From: Planctomycetota bacterium
GTDB taxonomy: Bacteria > Planctomycetota > Phycisphaerae > Phycisphaerales > SM1A02
NCBI GenBank assembly: GCA_003671025.1
Contig: QWPW01000011.1
Location: forward strand, 1-64,000
DNA length: 64,000 bases
Reading direction: 5' to 3'
A model generated the notes under the pieces. That model did no database searches. It was not told the origin of the DNA and saw only the letters and a program-made list of their open reading frames with translations. Position numbers and translations under genes: made by a program. This document shows positions 1 to 8,814 of this stretch, in pieces (position 1 is the first letter of the stretch; each line of letters begins with the position of its first letter).

Positions 1-511
1 CACGTTCGCTTGCATTCGAAACGCAGCGCTGTGCACATCGGACGAGTCTCCGCCATTCTCCCTGTCACCTCGTGTAATCGCGGCGAGACAATCACTCAGT
101 CAGCCATGACCCTACCGAGATTCAATCGCGAAACTCCTCATACAAAAATCGCATTCCAACAAACCACTTCTCCTCTCTTGCCCAGTGATCGCTCTGGCAT
201 GTGCCGCCGTTGCACTCGCCTCGTTCGCGGCCCTCAGCGCGCCGCGCACACTGCGCATAAAAAAGAAGTGGACGCCCACCGCTGGTGCTCGATCTCTTCG
301 ACATGCAAGTCAAGGCCGCCGCGCCGGCACGACTGTTCAAGTGGTCGAACCAGTTCTCGTGAGAGCACGGTTCTGCGAGTGACGCTGCAAAGGCTCGTTG
401 CAGCTCGATGCCGAATGAACGAGATTTGGCCTGGAAAGCTATTTTTTCACGCTGCACTTCGAATTCACGTCGCGCACGCGCTGCGAAAAAATCATCTGTT
501 CACGCCAAATG
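1..511. other. No confident gene; region downstream of the yhaM-like gene
   Basis: Several overlapping short open frames exist on both strands, but none shows a recognisable domain, a good ribosome site or the composition of the neighbouring genes. One frame from GTG 185 has a short hydrophobic stretch followed by a basic run, which could be chance. No hairpin with a T-tract was found that would end the minus-strand operon coming from the right. Confidence 0.5.
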
Positions 512-1513
512 TCACCCCAGCGGATCGGGTCGATAGATCTTGCTGTCCAGCGCCCAGACCTTGTCGGTCCAGTCGCCGCCGCCGGCGAATTCGCGTTTGG
601 CGGCGGTGAGAGTTGCTTGCGTCTTCGCGTCGAGGTTGTCGAGCATCGCGACAAACATCGCTTCAGGCGTTGCCGGCAGTTTCGCGGCACCGAACTCGAG
701 TTGTCCGTGATGCGACACCATGATGTGTTGCAGGACGCGCAGGGTTTCGCCGGGGAGTTTTTCGCCGGCGGGGCGCTCAGTGGTGGCGCGCGCGGCGGAG
801 GCGGCTTTGATTTGCAGCCAGATTGCGCCGCGCACGACGTGTCCTACCAGTTGGCCTTCGGTGGTGTAGCTGAAGCCGCGCTCCCAATCGAGTTCGACGG
901 TCTTACCGATGTCGTGCGCGAACAGCGAGAACAACACCAAGTCGCGATTGAGGCCAGGGTAAAGCGGCAGCATCGCGTCGGCGAGTTCCATCAACTGATG
1001 CGTGTGCTCGAGCAAGCCGCCGATCCATGCGTGATGCACGGTCATCGCTGCTGGTGCGCGGCGAAAGTCTTCCATCAATCGCTCGTCGCATAGGTATTGC
1101 TCGGCCAATGCGCGCATTGCGGGATGAGCCATCGAGCGCAACAAGTCGCCCACGCGACCGAACATCATTGCGATGTCTTTGCGCGTCGAAGGCAAGAGCG
1201 CCAACATCTCTTCGCCGGTGACTTCGCGCGGCTCCACCACTTCGAGGATGAGTTGGATCTGGCCTTGATACGCCTGCGTTGATCCGCGCACGAACACGAA
1301 TCCTGAATTCATGATCGCATCGAACTGCGCCTCTTCGAAACTCCATGCGCGCGCGGAAATTTCGCCGCTGGCATCGCGAATCATGCACTTGAGATACGGC
1401 TTGTTGGTGCGGGTCTGCGCCAACTGCGGATTCACGATCGAGTACACGCCTTCAACAAACGTGCGATCGGCAAGCGTGGCAATGCGCTGGTGTTCTTGGA
1501 TCATGGCGGCCAC
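512..1513 (-). CDS. yhaM: YhaM-type 3'-5' exoribonuclease (OB-fold plus HD domain)
   Basis: The 333-residue protein has an N-terminal OB-fold-like nucleic-acid-binding region (about residues 10-100) and then an HD metal-dependent phosphohydrolase domain. The HD signature is visible as HHAWIGGLLEHTHQ (from residue 160) and HDIGK (residues 200-204). This architecture and length match the YhaM/Cbf1 family of cytoplasmic 3'-5' exonucleases that trim RNA and single-stranded DNA. It is the last gene of a minus-strand chain, 36 bp after nnrD, and probably shares the lysS promoter. The assignment rests on domain order; the real substrate in this organism is not shown. Confidence 0.85.
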   Translation of the reverse strand: MAAMIQEHQRIATLADRTFVEGVYSIVNPQLAQTRTNKPYLKCMIRDASGEISARAWSFEEAQFDAIMNSGFVFVRGSTQAYQGQIQLILEVVEPREVTGEEMLALLPSTRKDIAMMFGRVGDLLRSMAHPAMRALAEQYLCDERLMEDFRRAPAAMTVHHAWIGGLLEHTHQLMELADAMLPLYPGLNRDLVLFSLFAHDIGKTVELDWERGFSYTTEGQLVGHVVRGAIWLQIKAASAARATTERPAGEKLPGETLRVLQHIMVSHHGQLEFGAAKLPATPEAMFVAMLDNLDAKTQATLTAAKREFAGGGDWTDKVWALDSKIYRPDPLG

Positions 1514-1549
1514 TGTAGCGGTGATGCTCAGCGCACTCGGTGTGCACTC

Positions 1550-2494
1550 TCAGCGCGCGCGCATTTCCCGCATCACTTGCGGAATCAAGTCAGCGAATTC
1601 GTGTGCCAACGCTCCTGCGTCGCCGTGCGCATCGCGCCACAAGTCGCCCGCGCGCGCGTGAATTTCGACGGCAAGCGCGACGAGTGCGCCGACGCACAGT
1701 TCCGACGAAACCGCTTGTTTTCCCCCGAATTGCGCCAACATCGCAGCGACGACGCCCGCCAGCACATCACCACTTCCGCCCGTGGCGAGCGCGGCGTTGC
1801 CTCGATCACAACGCCATGTATTCAGACCATCACTTGTGACAGTGCCCGCGCCTTTGAGCACGACTACCGCGCCGAGCAACTGCGCCAAACTCGTCGCTGA
1901 GTGTGCGCGCGCGGTTCTGCTGTCGAGATCAATATCGAGTTGCAACAACTGCGCCAGTGCGAGCGCTTCACCGCCGTGGGGCGTGAAGATCGCAGTGCCG
2001 CGCAGATCGCGTGCGGCGTCACGATGCGACGCGAACAGACGAATCGCATCGGCGTCGATGACCAGCGGACGATTTCCCAGCGCGACCAAACGCATGACGA
2101 CTTTGCCTGCGGCTTCACTGGTGCCTAGCGCTGGTCCTACGACGATTGCGCTCGCCGCGATCATCGCGCTGTCGAGCGCTTCAGCTGCTTTCGACGCATG
2201 CAACACACCGTGTTCATCAACGGGCAACGCGATCACGGTTGCTTCGGGCAACATCAACAACGCCTCGTGCGCGAGTGGCTCAGGCACCGCGGCGATCACG
2301 CGACCTGTTCCTGCGCGCAACGCGCCGCGCGCGGCGAGCATCACGCCGCCGAGCATGAGTCGTGGCGAATGCGCGCAACCGCCGATCACTAACACGCTGC
2401 CGAATGTTCCTTTGTGTCCCGCTGCGTCGCGCAGCGGAAGTGCGGGAAGCGTCGCGTCGTGCGCGTTGTCGTGCGCATCGTTGGTCGCACTCAT
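1550..2494 (-). CDS. nnrD: ADP/ATP-dependent NAD(P)H-hydrate dehydratase
   Basis: The 314-residue protein is a ribokinase-like repair enzyme that dehydrates damaged NAD(P)HX back to NAD(P)H. An N-terminal KGTFGSVLVIGG segment and the motif GGSGDVLAGVVAAM near residue 245, with the catalytic Asp of GSGD, are characteristic of the family. Only the dehydratase half is present; the epimerase domain (NnrE), often fused in bacteria, is absent and must be elsewhere or missing. Its start codon overlaps the stop of the upstream transglutaminase gene by 4 nt (ATGA), which points to translational coupling. Confidence 0.9.
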   Translation of the reverse strand: MSATNDAHDNAHDATLPALPLRDAAGHKGTFGSVLVIGGCAHSPRLMLGGVMLAARGALRAGTGRVIAAVPEPLAHEALLMLPEATVIALPVDEHGVLHASKAAEALDSAMIAASAIVVGPALGTSEAAGKVVMRLVALGNRPLVIDADAIRLFASHRDAARDLRGTAIFTPHGGEALALAQLLQLDIDLDSRTARAHSATSLAQLLGAVVVLKGAGTVTSDGLNTWRCDRGNAALATGGSGDVLAGVVAAMLAQFGGKQAVSSELCVGALVALAVEIHARAGDLWRDAHGDAGALAHEFADLIPQVMREMRAR

Positions 2495-4128
2495 GGCTTC
2501 GCCTCGACGACCACACCATCGCGAACAGGAGAGATTGAGATTGCGCCGATGAGTCCGAGCGCGCCCGAAAACGCGGGATCAGTCGCGCCACCTGCGAGAT
2601 CACTCACCGCGACAAGAATGTGTCCCGAGTGATACCCGCGTCCTTGCGCGGAGAGCGTCGCGTCGAGATCGATCCAAACTCGCGCGTGATCATTCGTCGC
2701 TGTTGACGTTGTTGACGATGTTGTGTTGTCGCGCGCAGGTACTGCGTCTGTCACGATCGGATCAACCAACGCTTGCGTCCACAAGTGCCAACCCCAACCG
2801 GGGCCTCCTCCACCGACGCCACTGATGTCGCGTACGTAGACCAAGCCACTGGCCACGCGCGAAGGAATTCCTGCAGCGCGCAGCAGCGCGGCCAACAACA
2901 CCGCGTGCTCAGTGCAATCACCACCGCGTGCGATGGCGGCTTCGCTGGCCGAACCAAATGCTGTGGCCATGTTCTTGTTGCGCAGATGACGCGCGACCAG
3001 CATGCGCAAGATTTCGGCGCGTTGCAACGCACTCGTGTCGGCAGGAAACTTCACCTTCGCAAACAGTTGTTGCACGGCGTCGCTGCGAAAATCAATGAGA
3101 TTGTTTGACGCCATCCATCGTGGATCAGTGAGATCTCCCGCCGCCGCGGCGCTGGTCATCGTCGTGTCAACACTCACGCGCGCGCGCCGCGCATCGATGC
3201 GACGAACCCGCTGCGCGCCGACTTGCGGAAGATCAGCGAGCGCGTTGCTGGTTGCTCCGTTGTTGCTCTCGTGCAGCGCGATTTCAAACTCCGCCGCCGC
3301 GCGCGTCATCTCTCCATCAAGCAGCACGCTCGGCACCATCGTGCCCGCAAGCAAATCAAACGATGCGCGCGCGTAGCTTTCGTCGGCTGCAACTTTGGTG
3401 GTCAGCAACGACACCAAATCGCCCAGTCCCAGTGGTGTCGTGCTCAACACCAGCGCGCCACTTTCGTCGTAGCACTCGTTGGCGATGATGGGAACGAGCG
3501 AGTTGTTCACCATGTAACGCGAAGTCGTGATGTTGCGGCCAACGATGGTGCGCGACTCGCGTGCTTCATCAGCGCGCGTCATCGCAATCGCGGCCACGAC
3601 CAAACCCGATTGCACATCGAGTGCGCGATAGCGAATCTCTTTCGCATCACCTTTGATTCGCATCGCGACAAACGCAACCACTTCGCGCGGCGTGAGCCAA
3701 TCGTCGCCGAGAATCACGCGGTCTTCGCGAGTGGCACCGTTCTCCACATGCACTGTGGTGACCGCATCTTTCGCTTGCCCTGATGGCGCGCGCTGCAACG
3801 GCTCAAAGACGTAGCGCAACGGCTGCGCGTCCTTCTGACGAACGATTGCTTCGAGCGGCTCGCCGCGCACCGACTCGATGAATTCACTCGAGAGATCGAT
3901 CACGGTTTCTTGTCCCGCGCGGCGAAAACGCATCTCGAGGCGACCGATGGTGCGCACACGATCGCCATCGATTTCCACGCGCTCACTCGAACGGCCGCAA
4001 GGACTGTTGGCCAGCGACAGCGCGTAAAAATGTTCTTCGACCAGGGTCCACTCCGCGCACGCGACGACGTTGACCCACAACGTAATCAGCGCGCCAAACT
4101 GTGCGGCACGCGATGCGCTTCGATTCAC
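2491..4128 (-). CDS. Secreted transglutaminase-like cysteine peptidase-fold protein
   Basis: The 545-residue protein begins with a basic stretch and hydrophobic core ending in VVACA, consistent with a signal peptide. The C-terminal half carries a transglutaminase-like core: GGDCTEHA with the presumed nucleophile Cys405, HLWTQ with His448, and WIDLD with the acidic member near residue 487. The N-terminal 350 residues have no domain I recognise. Bacterial members of this family often act as peptidases or on cell-wall peptides, but the substrate here is unknown. It overlaps lysS and nnrD by 4 nt on either side, an odd position for a secreted protein between two cytoplasmic enzymes. Confidence 0.85.
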   Translation of the reverse strand: MNRSASRAAQFGALITLWVNVVACAEWTLVEEHFYALSLANSPCGRSSERVEIDGDRVRTIGRLEMRFRRAGQETVIDLSSEFIESVRGEPLEAIVRQKDAQPLRYVFEPLQRAPSGQAKDAVTTVHVENGATREDRVILGDDWLTPREVVAFVAMRIKGDAKEIRYRALDVQSGLVVAAIAMTRADEARESRTIVGRNITTSRYMVNNSLVPIIANECYDESGALVLSTTPLGLGDLVSLLTTKVAADESYARASFDLLAGTMVPSVLLDGEMTRAAAEFEIALHESNNGATSNALADLPQVGAQRVRRIDARRARVSVDTTMTSAAAAGDLTDPRWMASNNLIDFRSDAVQQLFAKVKFPADTSALQRAEILRMLVARHLRNKNMATAFGSASEAAIARGGDCTEHAVLLAALLRAAGIPSRVASGLVYVRDISGVGGGGPGWGWHLWTQALVDPIVTDAVPARDNTTSSTTSTATNDHARVWIDLDATLSAQGRGYHSGHILVAVSDLAGGATDPAFSGALGLIGAISISPVRDGVVVEAKP

Positions 4129-5825
4129 GCGTGTGCTCCGCCTTCGTGCTTCTGCATCGCCGACTTCTCACTTTGCGCTTTGTTTTCCTGTGCTCCATGC
4201 GACGCCTCACCATCGCGTGGCGCCACCGTGCGTAACAGCGGAAAGAGAATGACATCGCGAATCGACGCGCTGTCCGTGAGCAACATGACCAAGCGATCGA
4301 TGCCAATGCCCACGCCTCCCGCGGGCGGCATTCCTACGCGCAACGCATCGATGAAATCTTCGTCGAGCGTGCGAAACGTCGACTCCTCATCGTCGGCGCC
4401 CTTCATCTGCTCAGTGAACTTGGACAACTGAATGTCGGGATCGTTGAGCTCTGTATACGCCGGCCCAATCTCCATGCCGCCGATGAAGATGTCCCATCGT
4501 TCACACAGCACAGGATCTGTGCGCGAAGGACGCGTGAGCGGACTCACTGCGCTGGGATAGTCAGTGACAAACGTGGGACGACATGGATCAAGCAACGGCT
4601 CGGCGAGTTCTTCGAAGAGTTCGTTGACGACGAGCCAATCATCCAACTTCGCTTCGTGATGCAAACCGCACGCGCGCGCTTTGGCACGCACCGCCGCGAA
4701 GTCGCGCATCTCGACACCAACTCCGCGACGAAAGAGATCCTCGTACTTCACGCGCACGAAAGGCGCGGCGTAATTGATGTTCATCTCGCCCCACGGCAGC
4801 ATTGGTCCGTCGGCTTCCGCGCGCAATCCTGCGTCGGTTCGCTCCGCCACCATCGACACTGCGAGTTCATGAATGAGCGACTCGATGAGCACCATCATCG
4901 TGCCGTAATCACCAAACGCTTCGTAGACCTCCATCGCGGTGAACTCAGGATTGTGGCTGCGATCGATGCCTTCGTTGCGGAAGTTGCGATTGATCTCGTA
5001 GACCTTGCGCATGCCGCCCACGAGACAACGCTTGAGATAGAGCTCGGGCGCAATACGCATAAACAGCGGCATATCAAGCGCGTTGTGATGCGTGGTGAAG
5101 GGACGCGCCGCCGCGCCGCCCGCAATCGATTGCAACACAGGTGTTTCCACTTCGAGAAATCCGCGGTCATCCATGTAGCGACGAATGCGCGAGACGATGC
5201 GCGCGCGCATCGCGAACACTTTCGCGGTCTCGGGATTCGCATACATGTCGACGTAGCGACGTCGATAGCGCAACTCAGGATCAGTGATGCCGTGCCATTT
5301 CTCTGGCGCGGGCGCGAGCGACTTCGCGCCGAGATCAACGCCTTCGGCCCAAATGCACACTTCGCCTTTTTGCGTGCGACCGACAGGTCCTTCGGCGAGC
5401 AAGATGTCGCCGTAGTCAGTGGCCTTGGCCAGTTCCCACTCGTTCTCTTTCACCGCCGCCTTGGAGACGCTGATTTGAATGTCGCCTGTGGCATCACGCA
5501 GCGAAAGAAACACCAACTTGCCCATGTCGCGATGTTGCACCACGCGACCTGCGATCTTCGCGCGCGTGCGGGTATCGACCACCGCTGCCGCTTCGGTGCC
5601 CGCAACTTTCGCGGCCTTCGCGGCGCGACTCGATGCATCAAATGTGCTGTGCGCCGCTTCGCAGAAACATGCGCGCGCTTGGGCACAACTGAGCAGTCCG
5701 TCTTGGCGATTTCCGTATGGCTCGAAGCCTAATTCATCGCGAAAACGCTTCAGTTTCGCGCGACGCGCTGCGACAATTTCGGACTCGGACAGTGGTGCGG
5801 GTTCTTGCGGTGTGATCTCAGACAT
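4125..5825 (-). CDS. lysS: Lysyl-tRNA synthetase, class II
   Basis: The 566-residue enzyme charges tRNA-Lys. It shows the class II motifs: motif 2 FRNEGIDRSHNPEFTAMEVY and motif 3 GVGIGIDRLVMLLTDS, with an N-terminal OB-fold anticodon-binding region that includes KIAGRVVQHRDMGKL. It is longer than the usual 490-510 residues because of an extended N-terminus and a charged C-terminal tail. No Shine-Dalgarno site precedes the ATG. A TAGCAT hexamer ends 9 nt upstream, which suggests a leaderless transcript. It heads the lysS, transglutaminase, nnrD, yhaM chain. Confidence 0.97.
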   Translation of the reverse strand: MSEITPQEPAPLSESEIVAARRAKLKRFRDELGFEPYGNRQDGLLSCAQARACFCEAAHSTFDASSRAAKAAKVAGTEAAAVVDTRTRAKIAGRVVQHRDMGKLVFLSLRDATGDIQISVSKAAVKENEWELAKATDYGDILLAEGPVGRTQKGEVCIWAEGVDLGAKSLAPAPEKWHGITDPELRYRRRYVDMYANPETAKVFAMRARIVSRIRRYMDDRGFLEVETPVLQSIAGGAAARPFTTHHNALDMPLFMRIAPELYLKRCLVGGMRKVYEINRNFRNEGIDRSHNPEFTAMEVYEAFGDYGTMMVLIESLIHELAVSMVAERTDAGLRAEADGPMLPWGEMNINYAAPFVRVKYEDLFRRGVGVEMRDFAAVRAKARACGLHHEAKLDDWLVVNELFEELAEPLLDPCRPTFVTDYPSAVSPLTRPSRTDPVLCERWDIFIGGMEIGPAYTELNDPDIQLSKFTEQMKGADDEESTFRTLDEDFIDALRVGMPPAGGVGIGIDRLVMLLTDSASIRDVILFPLLRTVAPRDGEASHGAQENKAQSEKSAMQKHEGGAHA

Positions 5826-5834
5826 GGTCTGTCA

Positions 5835-5840
5835 ATGCTA
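5835..5840 (-). promoter_or_regulatory. Candidate -10 element (TAGCAT) for leaderless lysS
   Basis: TAGCAT reads on the minus strand and ends 9 nt before the lysS ATG at 5825. At that distance transcription would begin at or next to the start codon. The same hexamer stands 7 nt before the uvrD-like gene and 7 nt before the Dabb lipoprotein gene. No clear -35 was found. Confidence 0.5.
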
Positions 5841-5843
5841 CCG

Positions 5844-7082
5844 ATGGACGCATCGAGGAGGCGCGCGATTTCCGCTACCGTGCGTGGTTTCCTTCGCGCT
5901 GGGTCGCGAGATCCACTCACTGCAGACCGCGAGAATTCATTGGCTCCTTCGATACGACGACTCGGCATTCTTACTGGTGGCGGCGATTGCCCCGGCCTCA
6001 ACGCGGTCATTCGCGCTGTCGCGAAAACGGCGATCCTGCAATACGGCATCGAAGTCGTGGGCATCGAAGATGGCTTTCAAGGACTCATCGAACACCGCGT
6101 GCGACCGCTCACGGTGAAAGATGTTTCGGGCATTCTCACGCGCGGCGGAACGATTCTTGGATCCAACAACAAGTGCAATCCATCGCGCTACTGCACGGGA
6201 CGCACGGACACTGGCGAGCCCATTTGGGAAGACGTCACCGAGCGTTGCCTCACGACGATTCGGCGTGAACGCCTCGACGCGCTCATCGTGATTGGTGGCG
6301 ACGGCACCATGGCATGCGCGGCGCCGATTGCGGCTTCGGGCATCAATGTCATCGGAGTGCCAAAGACGATTGACAACGATCTCGTGGGCACCGAAATCAC
6401 TTTCGGTTTTCTCACCGCAGTGGCCACCGCGACCGAAGCACTCGATCGATTGCACTCCACCGCCGACAGTCATCACCGCGTGATGGTGTGCGAAGTGATG
6501 GGACGCAACGCGGGTTGGATTGCGCTCACCAGCGGCGTGGCCAGTGGCTCCGATGTGATTCTTTTGCCTGAAATTCCCTTTGATTTGCGCAAGATCGCCG
6601 ACGACATCGAGCGACGCATGCGCGGCCCCGGGTTTGCAATCGTGGTCGTGGCCGAAGGCGCGCGTCCCTTCAACGGCAATCAAGTCATCGGTCGCATTGA
6701 TCCCATGAGCCACGATCCGATTCGCCTTGGCGGCATCGGAAATCTCGTCGCCACTGAGATCGCGGATCTCACCGGAATCGAAACGCGCACCACCGTGCTC
6801 GGTCACACCCAACGCGGCGGCGCGCCTATTGCAGCGGACCGCATCCTCGCGACTCACTTTGGCTTTCACGCGATGGCGGTGTTGTCTTGCGGCAAACGCA
6901 ATCGCATGGTCGTGCGTGAAAACAACATCTTTAGTGATATTGACCTCTTCGAAACCGTGGGCAAGCAACGGCTGGTTCCGCATGATCATCCGCTCATCGC
7001 CGCGGCGCGCGCGATCGGGACAAGCTTCGGCGATGGTTCGAAAGTGATCACCGCGGTCGCGATGCCTGCTGCGATGATGTGA
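5844..7082 (+). CDS. pfkA: 6-phosphofructokinase (group with Gly104/Lys124 signature)
   Basis: This is a phosphofructokinase of about 410 residues that phosphorylates fructose 6-phosphate in glycolysis. The motifs are GGGDCPGLN at the nucleotide site, IGGDGTMA, the catalytic PKTIDND and the substrate-binding MGRNAGWIAL. The GGDGT Gly (E. coli position 104) favours ATP as donor, whereas the Lys in PKTIDND (position 124) is shared with the pyrophosphate enzymes. This mixed pair is known from ATP-using homologues. The start is unsure: ATG 5835 and ATG 5844 are in frame, but the conserved fold begins near 5949, so TTG 5940 is also possible. Confidence 0.93.
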   Translation: MDASRRRAISATVRGFLRAGSRDPLTADRENSLAPSIRRLGILTGGGDCPGLNAVIRAVAKTAILQYGIEVVGIEDGFQGLIEHRVRPLTVKDVSGILTRGGTILGSNNKCNPSRYCTGRTDTGEPIWEDVTERCLTTIRRERLDALIVIGGDGTMACAAPIAASGINVIGVPKTIDNDLVGTEITFGFLTAVATATEALDRLHSTADSHHRVMVCEVMGRNAGWIALTSGVASGSDVILLPEIPFDLRKIADDIERRMRGPGFAIVVVAEGARPFNGNQVIGRIDPMSHDPIRLGGIGNLVATEIADLTGIETRTTVLGHTQRGGAPIAADRILATHFGFHAMAVLSCGKRNRMVVRENNIFSDIDLFETVGKQRLVPHDHPLIAAARAIGTSFGDGSKVITAVAMPAAMM

Positions 7083-7134
7083 GATTCACGCGATACCGTC
7101 CCTCAAAGGATTGGATACAAGGATTGCCCGACTC

Positions 7135-8166
7135 ATGGAACCTGCGATCTTTCTCGACCGTGATGGAACGCTTGTGCCCGACAACGAGCACACGGGAAAC
7201 CCTGCGAAAATAGCGCTTGTCGAAGGCATCGCTCCTTCACTGCGACGATTGCGTGATGCGGGATTTCGTCTCGTCGTTGCTACCAATCAAGGCGGCGTGG
7301 CCCGTGGACGTTTCACTGAAGCCGACGTCGATGCCTATCACCGTCGACTCTCCGATCTGCTCGACGCCGCGACCGGTCTGCGCGCAACGGTCGAACGTTT
7401 TTACTACTGCCCCTTTCATCCTGAAGGCACCGTCGCCGAGTACACGCGCGACCATCCATGGCGCAAACCAAAGCCGGGGATGATTGTGCAAGCCGCGCAA
7501 GATATGGAGCTCGAACTCGAGCGTTCGTGGGGAATCGGCGACACACCACGCGACATCGCCGCCTGTCGCGCCGCAGGATTGCGCACCGTGATTGTGAGCC
7601 GAAACCGCGAGCACATCGCCGATGCTGGTGCTGATTTTTCGGCGGCAACCATGGGCGAAGCTGTCGAGTTGGTGCTTCGTCATCGCGATGAACTGCGCGG
7701 CACACTCACGCCGCGCACCGTGGCAAACACGTCGACGCGCGGCAAACAGCGGCCTCCACTCGAGCGCAATCCCCGTGAACACCGTCACATCGCCGCAGTT
7801 GATCAGTCATCCGAACAAGAGCGCGAATCGGAACACGAATCGGAACACGATGTTTCGCGCAACGATGTTTCGCGCAACGATGATCCGACCCGCAGCGCCA
7901 AGCGAAGCGCGCAGAGCGATCGCGATGATCAGCCGCTCCGTCGCGCGCTTCACGAACTTACCGAAGAAGTGCGCGCGCTGCGCATGCATCGCAGCGAAAC
8001 CCACACCGTGCGCATCGCCGCGATGGGATTGCAACTGGTCACCATCTTGGTGGCGGCAGTGGCGTTTCTCAATCTCTCTGACTTCCAAAGTTTCGTCCGT
8101 TGGGGAATCGCCGCGACGATGCTGCAGTTGATCACGGGCACGATTCTGCTGTTTGATCGCCAGTAG
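7135..8166 (+). CDS. HAD-IIIA phosphatase (GmhB-like) with a C-terminal membrane tail
   Basis: The first 185 residues form a HAD-IIIA phosphatase of the heptose-bisphosphate/histidinol-phosphate type: FLDRDGTLVPD (nucleophile and acid Asp), VATNQGGVARG, the YYCPFHPEG zinc-loop region and KPKPGM with GDTPRDI. GmhB enzymes are usually about 190 residues, so the remaining 150 are extra. The tail has short duplicated acidic/basic repeats, a likely coiled coil and two hydrophobic segments (about residues 295-343) that should sit in the membrane. ATG 7135 is preferred to TTG 7111 because AAGGA lies 11 nt upstream and the fold starts right after it. The substrate is inferred from family only. Confidence 0.85.
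   Translation: MEPAIFLDRDGTLVPDNEHTGNPAKIALVEGIAPSLRRLRDAGFRLVVATNQGGVARGRFTEADVDAYHRRLSDLLDAATGLRATVERFYYCPFHPEGTVAEYTRDHPWRKPKPGMIVQAAQDMELELERSWGIGDTPRDIAACRAAGLRTVIVSRNREHIADAGADFSAATMGEAVELVLRHRDELRGTLTPRTVANTSTRGKQRPPLERNPREHRHIAAVDQSSEQERESEHESEHDVSRNDVSRNDDPTRSAKRSAQSDRDDQPLRRALHELTEEVRALRMHRSETHTVRIAAMGLQLVTILVAAVAFLNLSDFQSFVRWGIAATMLQLITGTILLFDRQ
7827..7878 (+). repeat. Two short in-frame tandem duplications in the HAD phosphatase gene
   Basis: A 12-bp unit (GAATCGGAACAC) and a 15-bp unit (GATGTTTCGCGCAAC, 7849-7863 and 7864-7878) are each duplicated exactly. Both keep the reading frame and give ESEH and DVSRN repeats in the linker. This is consistent with recent slippage in an unconstrained linker. 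Confidence 0.85.
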
Positions 8167-8204
8167 CGTTGCGCTCCAACTCTTAACGCAACAGTGAGAC
8201 GCGC

Positions 8205-8471
8205 ATGACTGAGCAACGCATGACGCTGCACACCGCGTATCCCACGTCGCTCGCCGACGAAGGTGTCGCCGCGGTGGTGCATGCGTCGGCACTCGAAGCG
8301 GCAGAACGCCACGGCGTCACGTCGCTCAACGTGGTGATGCACGACGACCGCGTCGAACTCATCGCGCCGTTGCCGCCCGCAGTGCTGCTTGCGTTGGCGA
8401 CGCATCTGCGACGCACGACTGGACGTTGGCATCAAGCGAAATTCGGCGTCGCGTTGTGGCGAGGCGAGTGA
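8205..8471 (+). CDS. Small hypothetical protein (88 aa)
   Basis: This 88-residue protein is not recognised. It is acidic to neutral, has no membrane segment or signal, and is rich in Ala and His. The pattern of alternating helix- and strand-forming stretches looks like a compact cytoplasmic domain. It begins with ATG 38 bp after the HAD phosphatase gene on the same strand, so it may be co-transcribed. Reading-frame composition is like that of its neighbours, which argues against a chance ORF. Confidence 0.55.
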   Translation: MTEQRMTLHTAYPTSLADEGVAAVVHASALEAAERHGVTSLNVVMHDDRVELIAPLPPAVLLALATHLRRTTGRWHQAKFGVALWRGE

Positions 8472-8506
8472 GGCGCGCTTGTGTACCGACGAGCGACCCA
8501 ACGGCC

Positions 8507-8558
8507 CGCCTTGACGACAAGACTTGACAGCAAGCGTTGACAGCACGACTTGAGTTCA
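8507..8558 (+). repeat. Four 13-bp tandem repeats with a TTGAC/G core
   Basis: TTGAC occurs at 8511, 8524 and 8537, and TTGAG at 8550, each exactly 13 bp apart, with similar flanks. The last unit forms a 6-bp hairpin (CTTGAG 8549-8554 with CTCAAG 8561-8566). The array lies in the 343-bp gap between the small protein gene and plsY. TTGACA resembles a -35 box, but no partner -10 sits at 17 bp. Confidence 0.6.
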
Positions 8559-8799
8559 ACCTCAAGCGCTTGGGTCATACGGAGTCAACTCAATTACTCG
8601 GGGGGGGTCTTCATCACATGAAGCCGATCGCGCCGCATGGAGTTTTTCGCATCAGTTCTGCGCTCCGCGGCGCGCGCAAGTGCTGTGAATTGCCTGAATC
8701 GAAGCAGATTTGCGGTGCACTTGCGCCTGCGCGATGACGCCGATCATTGCTCGCGACACTCGCAACCTCGCCTCGTCCATGACCGTCGACGAGTTTCTC

Positions 8800-8805
8800 T
8801 ATCAT
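8800..8805 (+). promoter_or_regulatory. Candidate -10 element (TATCAT) for leaderless plsY
   Basis: TATCAT ends 9 nt before ATG 8815, with no Shine-Dalgarno sequence between. The spacing fits a transcript that starts at the start codon and helps choose 8815 over the upstream in-frame starts. Confidence 0.45.
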
Positions 8806-8814
8806 CGCCGCTAC

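Noticed and set aside
185-382. A plus-strand frame with a hydrophobic N-terminus at the left edge
   Set aside because: The GTG start has no signal upstream, and the downstream part has shadow-like composition. The hydrophobic stretch is short.
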